A stretch of 64,000 nucleotides of DNA from Fimbriimonadaceae bacterium (GTDB lineage: Bacteria; Armatimonadota; Fimbriimonadia; Fimbriimonadales; Fimbriimonadaceae), in contig JAIBBE010000160.1 in the NCBI GenBank assembly GCA_019694835.1, forward strand, positions 59,174 to 123,173, written 5' to 3'. Below the pieces are notes generated by a model, which was not told the origin of the DNA, did not search any database, and worked only from the letters and a program-made list of their open reading frames with translations. Both the position numbers and the translations under genes were made by a program. This document shows, one piece after another, positions 44,831 to 54,472 of the stretch; within the stretch, counting starts at the first letter, position 1; each line of letters opens with the position of its first letter.

Positions 44831-44914
44831 GTCGCCCGAGGAGCGCTGCGATCCACGAGACCAGGCTCGGCGACAGCACGGGGATGTTCACCCGGGAACG
44901 TGCAACGGCGCTCG
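44831..44914 (+). promoter_or_regulatory. S-adenosylhomocysteine (SAH) riboswitch
   Basis: All conserved blocks of the SAH aptamer are present in order: CCGAGGAGCGCTGCGA (44835-44850), CCAGGCTCGG (44861-44870), a variable hairpin (GCACGGGG...CCCGGGAACGTGC), and AACGGCGCTC (44904-44913). The last block can pair with GAGCGC of the first. SAH riboswitches switch on genes of S-adenosylhomocysteine recycling. The downstream gene is ahcY, as expected. Confidence 0.95.
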
Positions 44915-44940
44915 CGAGACCAAGGTCCCGCGAGCGTTTT
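44909..44940 (+). terminator. Riboswitch expression-platform terminator
   Basis: Stem CGCTCGCG (44909-44916) / CGCGAGCG (44929-44936) then TTTT. Its left arm reuses the CGCTC of the aptamer's 3' block (to 44913). Aptamer folding with SAH and terminator folding are therefore mutually exclusive, which makes this an ON switch by anti-termination. Confidence 0.8.
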
Positions 44941-44994
44941 GATTTGGAGAACCCTCCCAAAGACGGTCGCGAGAACCGACAATAGGAGAACAGC

Positions 44995-46410
<1,416 letters not shown>

Positions 46411-46423
46411 GCCGCCCATTCGA

Positions 46424-46490
46424 TTCCCCCTCACGCAATGAGGGGGACGTTCACCGCGAGGAACGAGCGCGTGACACAGGGGGAGTAATA
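46424..46490. repeat. Intergenic R4 repeat after ahcY
   Basis: A 67-bp unit: CCCCCTCA-CGCA-ATGAGGGGG hairpin, then the core ACGTTCACCGCGAGGAACGA and GCGCGTGACACAGGGGGAGT. The core is identical to that inside leuS (50208-50276) and in inverse orientation at 63821-63878. Confidence 0.9.
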
Positions 46491-46499
46491 ATCCGAGTC

Positions 46500-47027
46500 A
46501 TGGACCGGTGGGAGCAATATCTCTTTGAGGCTCATTCCGAGGAGACCCTGCGGGCGTGGGCGAAAAGGCTCCATTTCTTCCGTTTCTTTCGGGCTTATGG
46601 TGGTCATGCGGGCGATGGCGACTCGCTCGACGTGGCGTATCGCTACCGAACCTTCGACGAAGTCGAGGATTTGATGGCGCTGCTCGGCGCGGCTCTGGAG
46701 CGCTATGCCACTCGTCCGCCGCAGCCGGAACCCGGGGTCTCCTATCCGGCGGACGTTTTCAGCGCCTTTCCCTCCCTTATCGCGGGGACGAGTTGGGTCC
46801 GGCAGCCAGGTCACACGATCGTGGCAGATCAGCGGGTTTTCATTTGGTGCGACCTTGATCGCGTGACCATTTCGCTTTTTGAAGGCTTCGAAGTCACGGA
46901 ATCGACCGTGATTGGGGCCGAGGTGATAGAGAAACTGCTTTCCGGCGTGACACTTGAGCGCATCGACCCTCCCCGCGACACGAAGAACTATGTGTGCCCC
47001 CGGTACTATCCAGATTACTTCGCGTGA
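46500..47027 (+). CDS. Hypothetical protein (175 aa)
   Basis: Begins at ATG 46500 (MDRWEQYLFEAHSEETLRAW), 9 nt after an R4 repeat whose GGGGGAG may act as a distant ribosome binding site. The product is soluble and mixed alpha/beta with aromatic-rich strands (HFFRFFRAYGGHAGDG, VADQRVFIWCDLDRVTISLF). It ends DTKNYVCPRYYPDYFA. I recognise no family or catalytic motif. Confidence 0.7.
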   Translation: MDRWEQYLFEAHSEETLRAWAKRLHFFRFFRAYGGHAGDGDSLDVAYRYRTFDEVEDLMALLGAALERYATRPPQPEPGVSYPADVFSAFPSLIAGTSWVRQPGHTIVADQRVFIWCDLDRVTISLFEGFEVTESTVIGAEVIEKLLSGVTLERIDPPRDTKNYVCPRYYPDYFA

Positions 47028-47123
47028 CCTCAGGGACTCCGTTCGCGACTTGATCGTCGCTATTCCGGATCGCGTGCCGAGACAACAACGCGCGCCAGTC
47101 AACATCGCGATTCCTGGAGGGGT

Positions 47124-47516
47124 TTAATCGCCGACTAACTCGACATCGGAGTGAATGGCTGCGAGGGCTTCGTCGAACGTCGCCAGTTTGCCCCCTTTTG
47201 ATCGGGCGAGGGCGACGAGGTACGCATCCGTCACCTGCTTGTGACCCCCGATCCGATCAAGTCCGACATCCCGATACGATAGGTCGTCCGCCCAAAACTC
47301 GTATCCTTGCAAGGATGCAAGAAGGTCAAGCATGACCTGAGCAACTTCCCGGTCATTAGGAAACTGCCACTTCAGGAACCGAACGAGGGCTCCCTCGGTA
47401 ATCGGACAGACCGCAAATCTCTGGTTCGAACCGAGCCAACGCTTTGCCCGCTCATGAAACTCATGCGAAGTAGAGGCGCGCGCAATAAGGACGTTTGCAT
47501 CCACGAGATACGTCAA
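47124..47516 (-). CDS. vapC: VapC-like PIN-domain toxin
   Basis: A 130-residue PIN-domain ribonuclease-type toxin. The acidic catalytic set is visible: YLVDANVLIA (Asp6), CPITEGALVRFL (Glu about 41), VTDAYLVALA (Asp about 97) and LATFDEALA (Asp about 115). PIN toxins cleave tRNA or rRNA. The start overlaps the vapB stop by 4 nt (ATGA), the usual antitoxin-first order. Confidence 0.92.
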   Translation of the reverse strand: MTYLVDANVLIARASTSHEFHERAKRWLGSNQRFAVCPITEGALVRFLKWQFPNDREVAQVMLDLLASLQGYEFWADDLSYRDVGLDRIGGHKQVTDAYLVALARSKGGKLATFDEALAAIHSDVELVGD

Positions 47517-47746
47517 TCCTCTTCCTCCAAGAACGCTTTGACTTCCTCGTAAGTGATCGGGCGTCCTACGCTAAAGGTTGGAAAACCAGATTCATCCACT
47601 CTGACTCGGACTTTCTTGGTCGAGTTCGGCGCATACACCTGCAGCAACGCTTCGCTGAAGATCTGGCCCAAACTGACTTTGCGAATTCGGGCGGCTGACC
47701 TTGCAAGTTCCAGCGCGCTCGGATCCAGATTCAATGTCGTTCTCAT
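47513..47746 (-). CDS. vapB: VapB-like ribbon-helix-helix antitoxin
   Basis: A 77-residue antitoxin. The start at 47746 gives MRTTLNLDPSALELARSAARIRKVSLGQIFSEAL, a ribbon-helix-helix DNA-binding domain. The C-terminus (SVGRPITYEEVKAFLEEED) is the flexible acidic toxin-neutralising tail. It is coupled to vapC, and a perfect operator-like palindrome lies 18 bp upstream. Confidence 0.9.
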   Translation of the reverse strand: MRTTLNLDPSALELARSAARIRKVSLGQIFSEALLQVYAPNSTKKVRVRVDESGFPTFSVGRPITYEEVKAFLEEED

Positions 47747-47763
47747 ACCATCATTATGACGCC

Positions 47764-47791
47764 GCATCATCGCATCTTGATGCGATGATGC
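47764..47791. promoter_or_regulatory. VapBC operator candidate: perfect 13-bp inverted repeat
   Basis: Arms GCATCATCGCATC (47764-47776) and GATGCGATGATGC (47779-47791) separated by TT, 18 bp upstream of the vapB start. This fits autoregulation by the RHH antitoxin. Each arm carries two offset GATG words that fit the tandem dimer binding of RHH proteins. Confidence 0.8.
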
Positions 47792-47894
47792 TCAGTCGCT
47801 TTTCCGACCGCTCTGCCTAGTCCGCCTCATCCCATCGACCATCGGCCAGACCTTCCATAATTCAAGCGAGCGACTGGGGGTCGCTCGTTGACTT

Positions 47895-50636
47895 ATGGAC
47901 CGATACGAACCCGCAACATTCGAAGCCAAGTGGCGCGCCCGATGGGACGAGGCTGAGCTGTTCCGCACGCGAGAAGCGGCAGGACGACCCAAGTTCTACG
48001 GGCTCGACTTCTTCCCTTATCCTTCCGGCGCGGGACTTAGTGTCGGCCACTGCCGCAATTACATCCCGACCGACGTGCTCTGTCGCATGAAGATCATGCA
48101 GGGCTACAACGTGCTTCACCCGATGGGATTCGATGCGTTTGGACTTCCGGCCGAGAATGAGGCGATCAAGCGGCAAACACATCCAGCCCCGATGATCGAT
48201 CAATACGCGGCGACCTACAAGCGCCAGATGGACCTGATCGGCATCAGCTACGACTGGTCGCGTTCGTTCAAGTCTTCCGATCCAACCTATTACAAGTGGA
48301 CCCAGTGGATCTTTGAGATCCTCTACAAGCGCGGATTGGCCTATCGTCGCGATGCCGCCGTCAACTGGTGCCCGGTCGACAAGACGGTTCTGGCCGATGA
48401 AGAGGTCGTGGGCGGGCTGTGCTGGCGCTGCTCGTCACCGGTCGAGAAGAAGTTCATCCCGCAGTGGTTCTTCCGGATCACCGCGTATGCCCAGCGGCTG
48501 ATCGATGACCTGGAGGATGTCGACTGGCCGGAGGGCATCAAGCAGCAGCAGCGCAACTGGATCGGCCGCAGCGAGGGCGTCGAGTTCTCGATGAAGGTGG
48601 TTTGGGGGAATCGGACAGAACGGACGGATGGGACAGATCTGTCCGATACGTCCGATGAACTCATCATCAAACCGCCCGAGCGTGAGCCGTACCTGCGCGT
48701 TTTTACCACGCGGATCGACACGATCTTTGGGGTGACGTTCTGCGTCATCGCCCCCGAGCACCCGCTGGTCGATACCCTGATCGCCAAAGCCGAGCCCACA
48801 ACTGCCGACGCCATCCGCGAGTACCGCGAGACGGCCAAGCGGATGGGCGACCAAGAGCGACAGGTCGCTGACCGCGAGAAGACCGGCGTCTTTACCGGCT
48901 CGTTCGCCATCAACCCCGCCAACGGCGAGGGTGTGCCGATCTGGATCGCCGATTACGTCCTGATGGGCTACGGAACCGGAGCGATCATGGCGGTGCCCGG
49001 CCACGACGAGCGTGACTACGAGTTTGCGACCAAGTTCGGCATTCCCGTCATGCCCGTCATCGCCCCCCTCGACGGCAGCGTCGCCGACATCCCGTACGTC
49101 TCGAAGGACGGCCGAATGGTCAACTCGGGTGAGTACACCGGCATGACGGTCAGCGAAGGCCAAGCCCGACTGGGCGAGTGGATGGAAGGGCTGGGAATTG
49201 GCGAGCGAAAGGTCAACTTCAAACTCCGCGACTGGCTGATCTCGCGACAGCGCTATTGGGGCTGCCCGATCCCGATCATCCACACCCAGGACGGCGAGGA
49301 GCATGTCGTGCCGGTCAGCGACCTGCCCGTCTATCTGCCCCAAGTCGACAACTACGAACCAAGCGGAGACGGCACGTCGCCTCTTGCGGGAATTCCCGAC
49401 TTTGTCAACGTGACCGACGGCGACGGTCGCCTCGGGCGGCGCGAGACCGACACGATGGGTGGATTTGCCTGTTCATCGTGGTACTTCCTGCGCTTCTGCG
49501 ACCCACATAACGAGGAGCAGGCGTGGTCGCCGGAACGCGTCCAGTATTGGATGCCGGTCGACTGCTACGTCGGCGGGGCCGAGCACGCGGTCATGCACCT
49601 GCTGTACGCTCGCTTCTGGACCAAAGTGCTCTTCGACGAGGGCCTGGTACCGGTCAAAGAGCCGTTTCAGCGCCTGATGAATCAAGGCCAAGTCCTCGGC
49701 CAGACCCCATATCGCAAGCCCAAGGAGGGCGAAAAGCTCGGCGTCGGCGAAGACGGCATCCAGATCTCCAAAGACGAAGCCGCGACGCTGCCGCCGGAAG
49801 AGGTCACCTGGAAGTTCGTGCGGATGAGCAAGTCGAAAGGCAACGTCGTGACGCCCGACGAAGCCGTGGCCGAGTACGGTGCCGACGCGCTGCGCATGTA
49901 CGAGCTGTTCGTGGCTCCTTTTGAGAGCGATGTCGAGTGGTCGAACGACGGCATGAATGGCCAGGTCCGCTTCCTGTCGCGCGTCTTCCGCCTGATCACC
50001 GAACTCAAGCCCCACTTCGACTCCGGCTGGGCAACAACCATTGGCCTCGTCGAGATGGACGCCACCGCGAAGGCCATCCGCCGAGCCACCCACAAGGCGA
50101 TCCTCAAGTCGACCGAGGACATCGACCGATTCGCGTTCAACACGTATGTGTCGGCGTTGATGACCTACGTCAACACACTGTACGATGCGCTGAAAGAGGT
50201 CCCCAAATCCCCCTCATCTCCCGATGAGGGGGGCGTTCACCGCGAGGAACGAGCGCGTGACACAGGGGGAGTAATAGCCTCGGATTCCGTGAAACTCGCC
50301 CTCAGCGAAGCGGCCGAGACCCTCATCCTGCTCATCGCCCCCGGTGCACCGCACACGGCAGACGAGTTGTGGGAAGAACTCGGCAAGCCGGGATTCACGC
50401 TGAACGTTCCGTGGCCAGTTGGTGTGCCCGAACTCGCGCTCGACGACGTCGTGACCATCGCCGTGCAGGTCAATGGCAAGCTTCGGGACACCCTGACGAT
50501 GCAAGCCGGGGCGACGAATGCCGAGCTCGAAGCAGCGGCCAAAGCCTCGGAGAAGGTGCAGTCCTATATGGAGGGCCAAACCGTCCGCAAGGTTATCGTC
50601 GTGCCCGGCAAGCTGGTGAACATCGTCGTGGGATAG
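47895..50636 (+). CDS. leuS: Leucyl-tRNA synthetase with palindromic repeat insertions
   Basis: Charges tRNA-Leu. The 913-residue class I enzyme has the HIGH variant SVGHCRNY (about residue 49), the zinc/CP1 region (CWRCSSPVEKKFIPQWFFRITAYAQRLIDDL), the editing-domain motifs (FTTRIDTIFGVTFCVIAPEH, VLMGYGTGAIMAVPGHDERD), and KMSKS as VRMSKSKGNV (residues 643-648). Two insertions are unusual. One is NRTERTDGTDLSDTSD at residues about 236-254 in the editing region. The other is residues about 772-794 in the anticodon-binding domain (SSPDEGGVHREERARDTGG), which is the R4 element translated in frame. The enzyme is essential, so both are presumably tolerated. Confidence 0.96.
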   Translation: MDRYEPATFEAKWRARWDEAELFRTREAAGRPKFYGLDFFPYPSGAGLSVGHCRNYIPTDVLCRMKIMQGYNVLHPMGFDAFGLPAENEAIKRQTHPAPMIDQYAATYKRQMDLIGISYDWSRSFKSSDPTYYKWTQWIFEILYKRGLAYRRDAAVNWCPVDKTVLADEEVVGGLCWRCSSPVEKKFIPQWFFRITAYAQRLIDDLEDVDWPEGIKQQQRNWIGRSEGVEFSMKVVWGNRTERTDGTDLSDTSDELIIKPPEREPYLRVFTTRIDTIFGVTFCVIAPEHPLVDTLIAKAEPTTADAIREYRETAKRMGDQERQVADREKTGVFTGSFAINPANGEGVPIWIADYVLMGYGTGAIMAVPGHDERDYEFATKFGIPVMPVIAPLDGSVADIPYVSKDGRMVNSGEYTGMTVSEGQARLGEWMEGLGIGERKVNFKLRDWLISRQRYWGCPIPIIHTQDGEEHVVPVSDLPVYLPQVDNYEPSGDGTSPLAGIPDFVNVTDGDGRLGRRETDTMGGFACSSWYFLRFCDPHNEEQAWSPERVQYWMPVDCYVGGAEHAVMHLLYARFWTKVLFDEGLVPVKEPFQRLMNQGQVLGQTPYRKPKEGEKLGVGEDGIQISKDEAATLPPEEVTWKFVRMSKSKGNVVTPDEAVAEYGADALRMYELFVAPFESDVEWSNDGMNGQVRFLSRVFRLITELKPHFDSGWATTIGLVEMDATAKAIRRATHKAILKSTEDIDRFAFNTYVSALMTYVNTLYDALKEVPKSPSSPDEGGVHREERARDTGGVIASDSVKLALSEAAETLILLIAPGAPHTADELWEELGKPGFTLNVPWPVGVPELALDDVVTIAVQVNGKLRDTLTMQAGATNAELEAAAKASEKVQSYMEGQTVRKVIVVPGKLVNIVVG
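48611..48655. repeat. Palindromic insertion in leuS editing region
   Basis: A perfect 14-bp palindrome GGACAGATCTGTCC (48631-48644) sits inside repeated CGGAC words, with outer CGGAC (48621-48625) and GTCCG (48650-48654) also complementary. It encodes low-complexity RTERTDGTDLSDTSD. This is a single copy in the window. Confidence 0.65.
50208..50276. repeat. R4 repeat inside leuS
   Basis: Core identical to the copy after ahcY (46424-46490), with the leading hairpin CCCCCTCATCTCCCGATGAG. Its 69-bp length is a multiple of 3, so the reading frame is kept. Confidence 0.93.
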
Positions 50637-50750
50637 ACACCTTGCCCATCTGTCGCTCGGATGTTGTGGGGCTCGATGCTCCGGTCGGCGTGAAACAATC
50701 CCCTGCAATGTTGCTTCCAGTTGGAGTGGATTCACACCCCGCTTGCATCG

Positions 50751-51788
50751 TTACTTACCTAGTGGATTGTCGAGTGCGAAGAAGGGCGTGGACAGGCCCA
50801 TTGATCGACCTCGTCCGTCTGCTGAGACTTCGTAGGAATCCTTGATTCGAAAGACGAGATTTGCTGAGTATTCAATGGACGAAATCTCAGCGCCATTCAG
50901 GAATGCCTGAGCCTCGCCACGCGACTTGAAGTTGTAGAAGTAGGCGTCTACGAGGTGCCGCTCGGCCACTTTGCAAAGCTCAGATCCCAATTCCGCCAGG
51001 GTTTTTGGATCACCTTTGATGTTGAGATCGGGATAATTCTTAAGCAGTACGGGTTCAAACTTTGCGTAAGCCTCCTCATAAGCAGCGTCAGCTTTTGCCA
51101 CCCAATCTTGAAGTGTTTCTTGAAAACGCTTGACGTAGATCAGGCGATCAACGGGACTATCCGAGGTCGTGCCGAAAGAAAATTTTAACTGGGCACGTTT
51201 AGGAACTGGTGAGTATTCAGCCGGTTCAATACCCAAAGGATAAGGAGTATTGGGGTTGTATTCCGGTTCCACAAGCATACTGAGTAGGGAATCAAAGTCT
51301 GGCCCTTTTGTGGGTCCCAACCAAGCGACGGTTGCCCGCCGGTCCCCCTTTCTTAACGTAATGGTCATCTTCGGTTCAATCGTGAATGGTGCCCGATTGG
51401 ATTTGAGCAACATGTTCGCAGTTGTGGTCGGAATCGTACCTTGTGCAACCATCTTGCGAACCCGCGCCTGTTCCACAGGGGAGCCTTTGGCTAAGTCCCT
51501 CAATTCATATGGCTTGCCGAGCGACTGCGTAAGTTCCTTGATTAATGCAGTACGCTCCTTTGCTTCCTCAAGGTGTAGAACATTCTTGCGGCAGACAAAG
51601 GCAACATCGTCCGTTACCTGCACGATCAAGTCTTGCTTCTTGGCAAGGTCGCTGAGCGACGCCTCCGTTTCGCAAGCGAACACGAGGATCTCAAGCTTGG
51701 GCTCAACCTGATCTGACGCAAAAATGATCTGCTCAAGCGCGGACGCTGGCGTCACAGCAAAGAATGCGATCGCGAGGAGGTTATTCAT
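50751..51788 (-). CDS. Secreted hypothetical protein
   Basis: A 345-residue exported protein. The start at 51788 opens the signal peptide MNNLLAIAFFAVTPASALEQ. The body is mixed, with a helical C-terminal half (RFQETLQDWVAKADAAYEEAYAKFEPVLLKNYPDL, LAELGSELCKVAERHLVDAYFYNF). Codons are less GC-biased than those of the flanking genes. It is coupled to the upstream gene by a 4-nt overlap. No family is recognised; the pair may form a two-component exported module. Confidence 0.65.
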   Translation of the reverse strand: MNNLLAIAFFAVTPASALEQIIFASDQVEPKLEILVFACETEASLSDLAKKQDLIVQVTDDVAFVCRKNVLHLEEAKERTALIKELTQSLGKPYELRDLAKGSPVEQARVRKMVAQGTIPTTTANMLLKSNRAPFTIEPKMTITLRKGDRRATVAWLGPTKGPDFDSLLSMLVEPEYNPNTPYPLGIEPAEYSPVPKRAQLKFSFGTTSDSPVDRLIYVKRFQETLQDWVAKADAAYEEAYAKFEPVLLKNYPDLNIKGDPKTLAELGSELCKVAERHLVDAYFYNFKSRGEAQAFLNGAEISSIEYSANLVFRIKDSYEVSADGRGRSMGLSTPFFALDNPLGK

Positions 51789-52243
51789 GGGATTGGATAG
51801 GTTGTGAATGTTGAGGACCCAGTAGCCGTCCACCAAGATCGGACTCTCTGGGCGATAACGGCCGTCGATTCATTGATCCAAGTCTCGGATCCATCTTCAA
51901 TTGAGTAAGACAATCGAACCTTGCCCCAGTGCCGGGGCGCTAAGGTTCCGGAGTAGGACCAACTTCGGGTCTTGCGCTCAGTTGGCATTGAGGTTATTGG
52001 AGTAAATTCTGAGGTCCAAGGGGCTGATTCAGTGGATCCGTGAACAATCTCCCAATAGTAGTCGGATCCACTCAAGGTGAAAGCCAGGCTATCCTCGTAG
52101 TCCTCGTTCCACAACTCAGCTACGTCGGTTTCGTAGGACGTCGTGGAAAGGTAGTTCCAGGGATAGCCAGACGTGTGCAGCACCCATTGCGCGTTGGATG
52201 CTGCGGCAACAGCTAGGGCAGCGAAAATGATCAGGCTTCTCAT
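51785..52243 (-). CDS. Small secreted protein
   Basis: A 152-residue exported protein (signal peptide MRSLIIFAALAVAAASNAQWV, start at 52243). The mature part is rich in Ser, Thr, Trp and Tyr and predicted all-beta (DYYWEIVHGSTESAPWTSEF, HWGKVRLSYSIEDGSETWIN). It overlaps the next gene by 4 nt, making a two-gene unit of exported proteins. No family is recognised. Confidence 0.65.
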   Translation of the reverse strand: MRSLIIFAALAVAAASNAQWVLHTSGYPWNYLSTTSYETDVAELWNEDYEDSLAFTLSGSDYYWEIVHGSTESAPWTSEFTPITSMPTERKTRSWSYSGTLAPRHWGKVRLSYSIEDGSETWINESTAVIAQRVRSWWTATGSSTFTTYPIP

Positions 52244-52406
52244 AGGACAAACGATACCCCCCCCCTCCGTGTATTGTGTCAAGACCAAGAGGAAATCTTA
52301 ACACAGATTTTGCGCGTCCGAGTTCTCACCCCATGCTAGCGCCTCCGGCCCGATAATGAAGGCTCTCCGACCAAGTGGCGGCTGAACCCGGTAACCTAGC
52401 GCACTC

Positions 52407-53249
52407 ATGAAGGTGTTTATCTCGGTCGATATCGAGGGGATTAGCGGTCTGGTGGCTTGGTCGCAGTGCGGCGGACCGTCGTCGAACTTTTACGACTTCC
52501 AATGGGCGCGGAAGCGGATGACGGCGGACACGAACGCCGCTATCCGAGGTGCCCGCGCGGCTGGGGCGACCGAGATCGTGCTTCGCGATTCCCACGGCAG
52601 CAGTAAGAACCTCCTCATCGACGAACTCGAGACCGGGGTCAAGATGGTCAGTGGCCACGGTGCCCAGACCGACGGCATGATGATCGGCCTCGATGACACC
52701 TTCGATGCCGCGATGCTGGTCGGATACCACGCGATGGCGGGGACCGAAAAGGGCATCATGGAGCACACGATCTCGGGCCGGGTCCACCGCATGCGCATTA
52801 ACGGTCGCCCTTGCGGCGAGATTGCCCTCAGCACCGGCACCGCCGGAACCTTCGCCGTCCCGGTCGTCTGCGTGACGAGCGACCAAGCGGGTTGCGCGGA
52901 AGCCTCGGCCCTCATCGACGGGGTGAGTACTGCAATCGTGAAAGAAGGCCTCGGGCGCTACAGCGGCCTCCTTTACCACCCCGACGACACCGTCGGCATC
53001 ATCGAGAAAGCCGCGCGCGACGGCTGCGCCAAAGCGGGTCAGATCCAACCCTGGAATCCCGACGCGCCACTGACCATGACCATCGAGTTTCACCAGACAG
53101 AAGAAGCCGACTATGCCGCTCGACTCGTTGGGATGAAACGAACCGACGCCTACACCGTGGAGTACGTCGCCCAGGACTGGCACGAAATGCACCGGGCCGC
53201 GTGGTCCATGATCTTCACCGGCGGGCTGGGGGCGGGCGTCAACGGTTGA
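52407..53249 (+). CDS. dppA: D-aminopeptidase DppA-like (M55)
   Basis: A 280-residue M55 family zinc aminopeptidase, which removes N-terminal D-Ala or related residues from peptides. The metal-site motifs are present: MKVFISVDIEGISGL (Asp8 and Glu10), IVLRDSHGSSKNLL (His about 70), MLVGYHAMAG (His about 111), and CGEIALSTGTAG (Glu about 138). TIEFHQTEEADYA is also characteristic. Length is normal. A small membrane protein follows in a 4-nt overlap. Confidence 0.92.
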   Translation: MKVFISVDIEGISGLVAWSQCGGPSSNFYDFQWARKRMTADTNAAIRGARAAGATEIVLRDSHGSSKNLLIDELETGVKMVSGHGAQTDGMMIGLDDTFDAAMLVGYHAMAGTEKGIMEHTISGRVHRMRINGRPCGEIALSTGTAGTFAVPVVCVTSDQAGCAEASALIDGVSTAIVKEGLGRYSGLLYHPDDTVGIIEKAARDGCAKAGQIQPWNPDAPLTMTIEFHQTEEADYAARLVGMKRTDAYTVEYVAQDWHEMHRAAWSMIFTGGLGAGVNG

Positions 53250-53518
53250 AGAGATTTCCCCTTATCGTCGGCCAGGTCGGTATCGGCCTCATGGTCGTGG
53301 GGCTACTAATGGCAGCAGGCAGTCTGCTCATGCCGAAGGCGGCTTTCCCCTTGAGCCCTCTCTTGATTGCCGGTGCCTTCGCCTATTTGGCGGGCAGCTT
53401 TATGGCCGTCGGTACGTTCGATTACGTTCGCGGTTCGAAGCTTTACCTGGGGATTCGCATCGCCCGCATCCTCTTCGCCGTGATCGTGGTGTACTCCATT
53501 ATTCGCGGACCGCAGTAG
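53246..53518 (+). CDS. Small membrane protein
   Basis: A 90-residue protein with three hydrophobic segments (QVGIGLMVVGLLMAAGSLL; SPLLIAGAFAYLAGSFMAV; IRIARILFAVIVVYSII). The proposed TTG start at 53246 overlaps the dppA stop (TTGA), indicating coupling. An ATG at 53291 would remove half of the first segment. The function is unknown. Confidence 0.65.
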   Translation: MKRFPLIVGQVGIGLMVVGLLMAAGSLLMPKAAFPLSPLLIAGAFAYLAGSFMAVGTFDYVRGSKLYLGIRIARILFAVIVVYSIIRGPQ

Positions 53519-53585
53519 GATTGGTGCTGACAGCGGGCCGTTTGGATACTCCACTCGGGCTCGGTCGGGTATACATCAGGTCACT

Positions 53586-53659
53586 GCGGGTGTAGCTTAG
53601 TGGTAAAGCTCCAGCCTTCCAAGCTGGCCATGCGGGTTCGATTCCCGCCACCCGCTCCA
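53586..53659 (+). tRNA. tRNA-Gly (anticodon TCC)
   Basis: Full cloverleaf: acceptor GCGGGTG / CACCCGC, D arm GCTTAGTGGTAAAGC, anticodon stem CCAGC / GCTGG with loop CTTCCAA, T arm CGGGTTCGATTCCCG, encoded CCA. A TATACA -10-like box lies at 53570-53575. Confidence 0.96.
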
Positions 53660-53660
53660 A

Positions 53661-53735
53661 GCGGGCGTAGCTCAGTGGTAGAGCAGGACCTTCCCAAGGT
53701 CAAGGTCGAGGGTTCGAATCCCTTCGCCCGCTCCA
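53661..53735 (+). tRNA. tRNA-Gly (anticodon CCC)
   Basis: Starts 1 nt after the first tRNA: acceptor GCGGGCG / CGCCCGC, D arm GCTCAGTGGTAGAGC, anticodon loop TTCCCAA on a GGACC / GGTCA stem (one end mismatch), T arm GAGGGTTCGAATCCCTT, encoded CCA. Confidence 0.95.
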
Positions 53736-53739
53736 GAAT

Positions 53740-54450
53740 TCAACTGCCGAGGATCGCTTCGGCAGCCATGACCATCGTCGTTTCCCCTTCCACCGCGCAG
53801 ACCAATTCCCCCTCGGGGCCAATGCCGATGGCGATGGCCTCTTCACCCGAGATAAGGCGGTAGCGTTTGCCAGGCGTGTCGTCGAAAAGGGTCCAGATGG
53901 GCTGGAGGTCGCTCCAATGTTCCGGCTCGGGCATGTCTCTCAGTCGCTCGACGATGGCTTTGCCGACCTCGCGCGGTTCGTGAACGCCGGGTCGATGAAG
54001 GGCCAAACTGGTTGCATGGACCGCGATATCCGCGGGAAACTCCAGTACGTCGAGGTTGATGCCCAGGCCGACCACGGGAACGCTTCGTCCCTGGTGATCC
54101 GGCATGATTTCTGTCAAGACGCCGCCGACCTTTTTGCCATCGAGGTAGAGATCATTGGGCCAGCGCAGTCGCGAGTGAATCACCGCTGCCGAAGCCGCCG
54201 CGACCGCCATCCCGACCAGCCAGGCTCGAGGATGATCGGCTTGCTCGCGGCAGATCAGCGACATCGTCAGCGAGTTGCCTTTCTCGCTGAACCAGGCCCG
54301 GTCGAATCGGCCCCGCCCCCGGGTCTGCTGCGCGGCGAAGATCACTCCTGCCGACTGGCTTGGGTCGAGTAGGGATTCTCGGGCGACGTCCTGAGTGGAC
54401 GTCACTTCATCGATCTCGATCCATTGACCAGAGGCAAGCGGTGAACGCAT
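53740..54450 (-). CDS. birA: Biotin-protein ligase without DNA-binding domain
   Basis: Attaches biotin to carboxylase BCCP domains. The 236-residue protein has the ligase motifs VTSTQDVAR, QQTRGRGRFDRAW (GRGRF at residues 45-49), RLRWPNDLYLDGKKVGGVLTE (catalytic Lys) and VVGLGINLDV, and a short C-terminal SH3-like domain. It lacks the N-terminal HTH of E. coli BirA, so it is a pure ligase and not a repressor. The stop lies 5 bp from the convergent tRNA. Confidence 0.92.
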   Translation of the reverse strand: MRSPLASGQWIEIDEVTSTQDVARESLLDPSQSAGVIFAAQQTRGRGRFDRAWFSEKGNSLTMSLICREQADHPRAWLVGMAVAAASAAVIHSRLRWPNDLYLDGKKVGGVLTEIMPDHQGRSVPVVGLGINLDVLEFPADIAVHATSLALHRPGVHEPREVGKAIVERLRDMPEPEHWSDLQPIWTLFDDTPGKRYRLISGEEAIAIGIGPEGELVCAVEGETTMVMAAEAILGS

Positions 54451-54472
54451 GCCTCATTATGCGATTCAGAGG

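Noticed and set aside
53586..53735. tRNA pair as an integration (att) site
   Set aside because: The second tRNA is followed at once by birA; no integrase or repeated 3' tRNA fragment is seen in the window.
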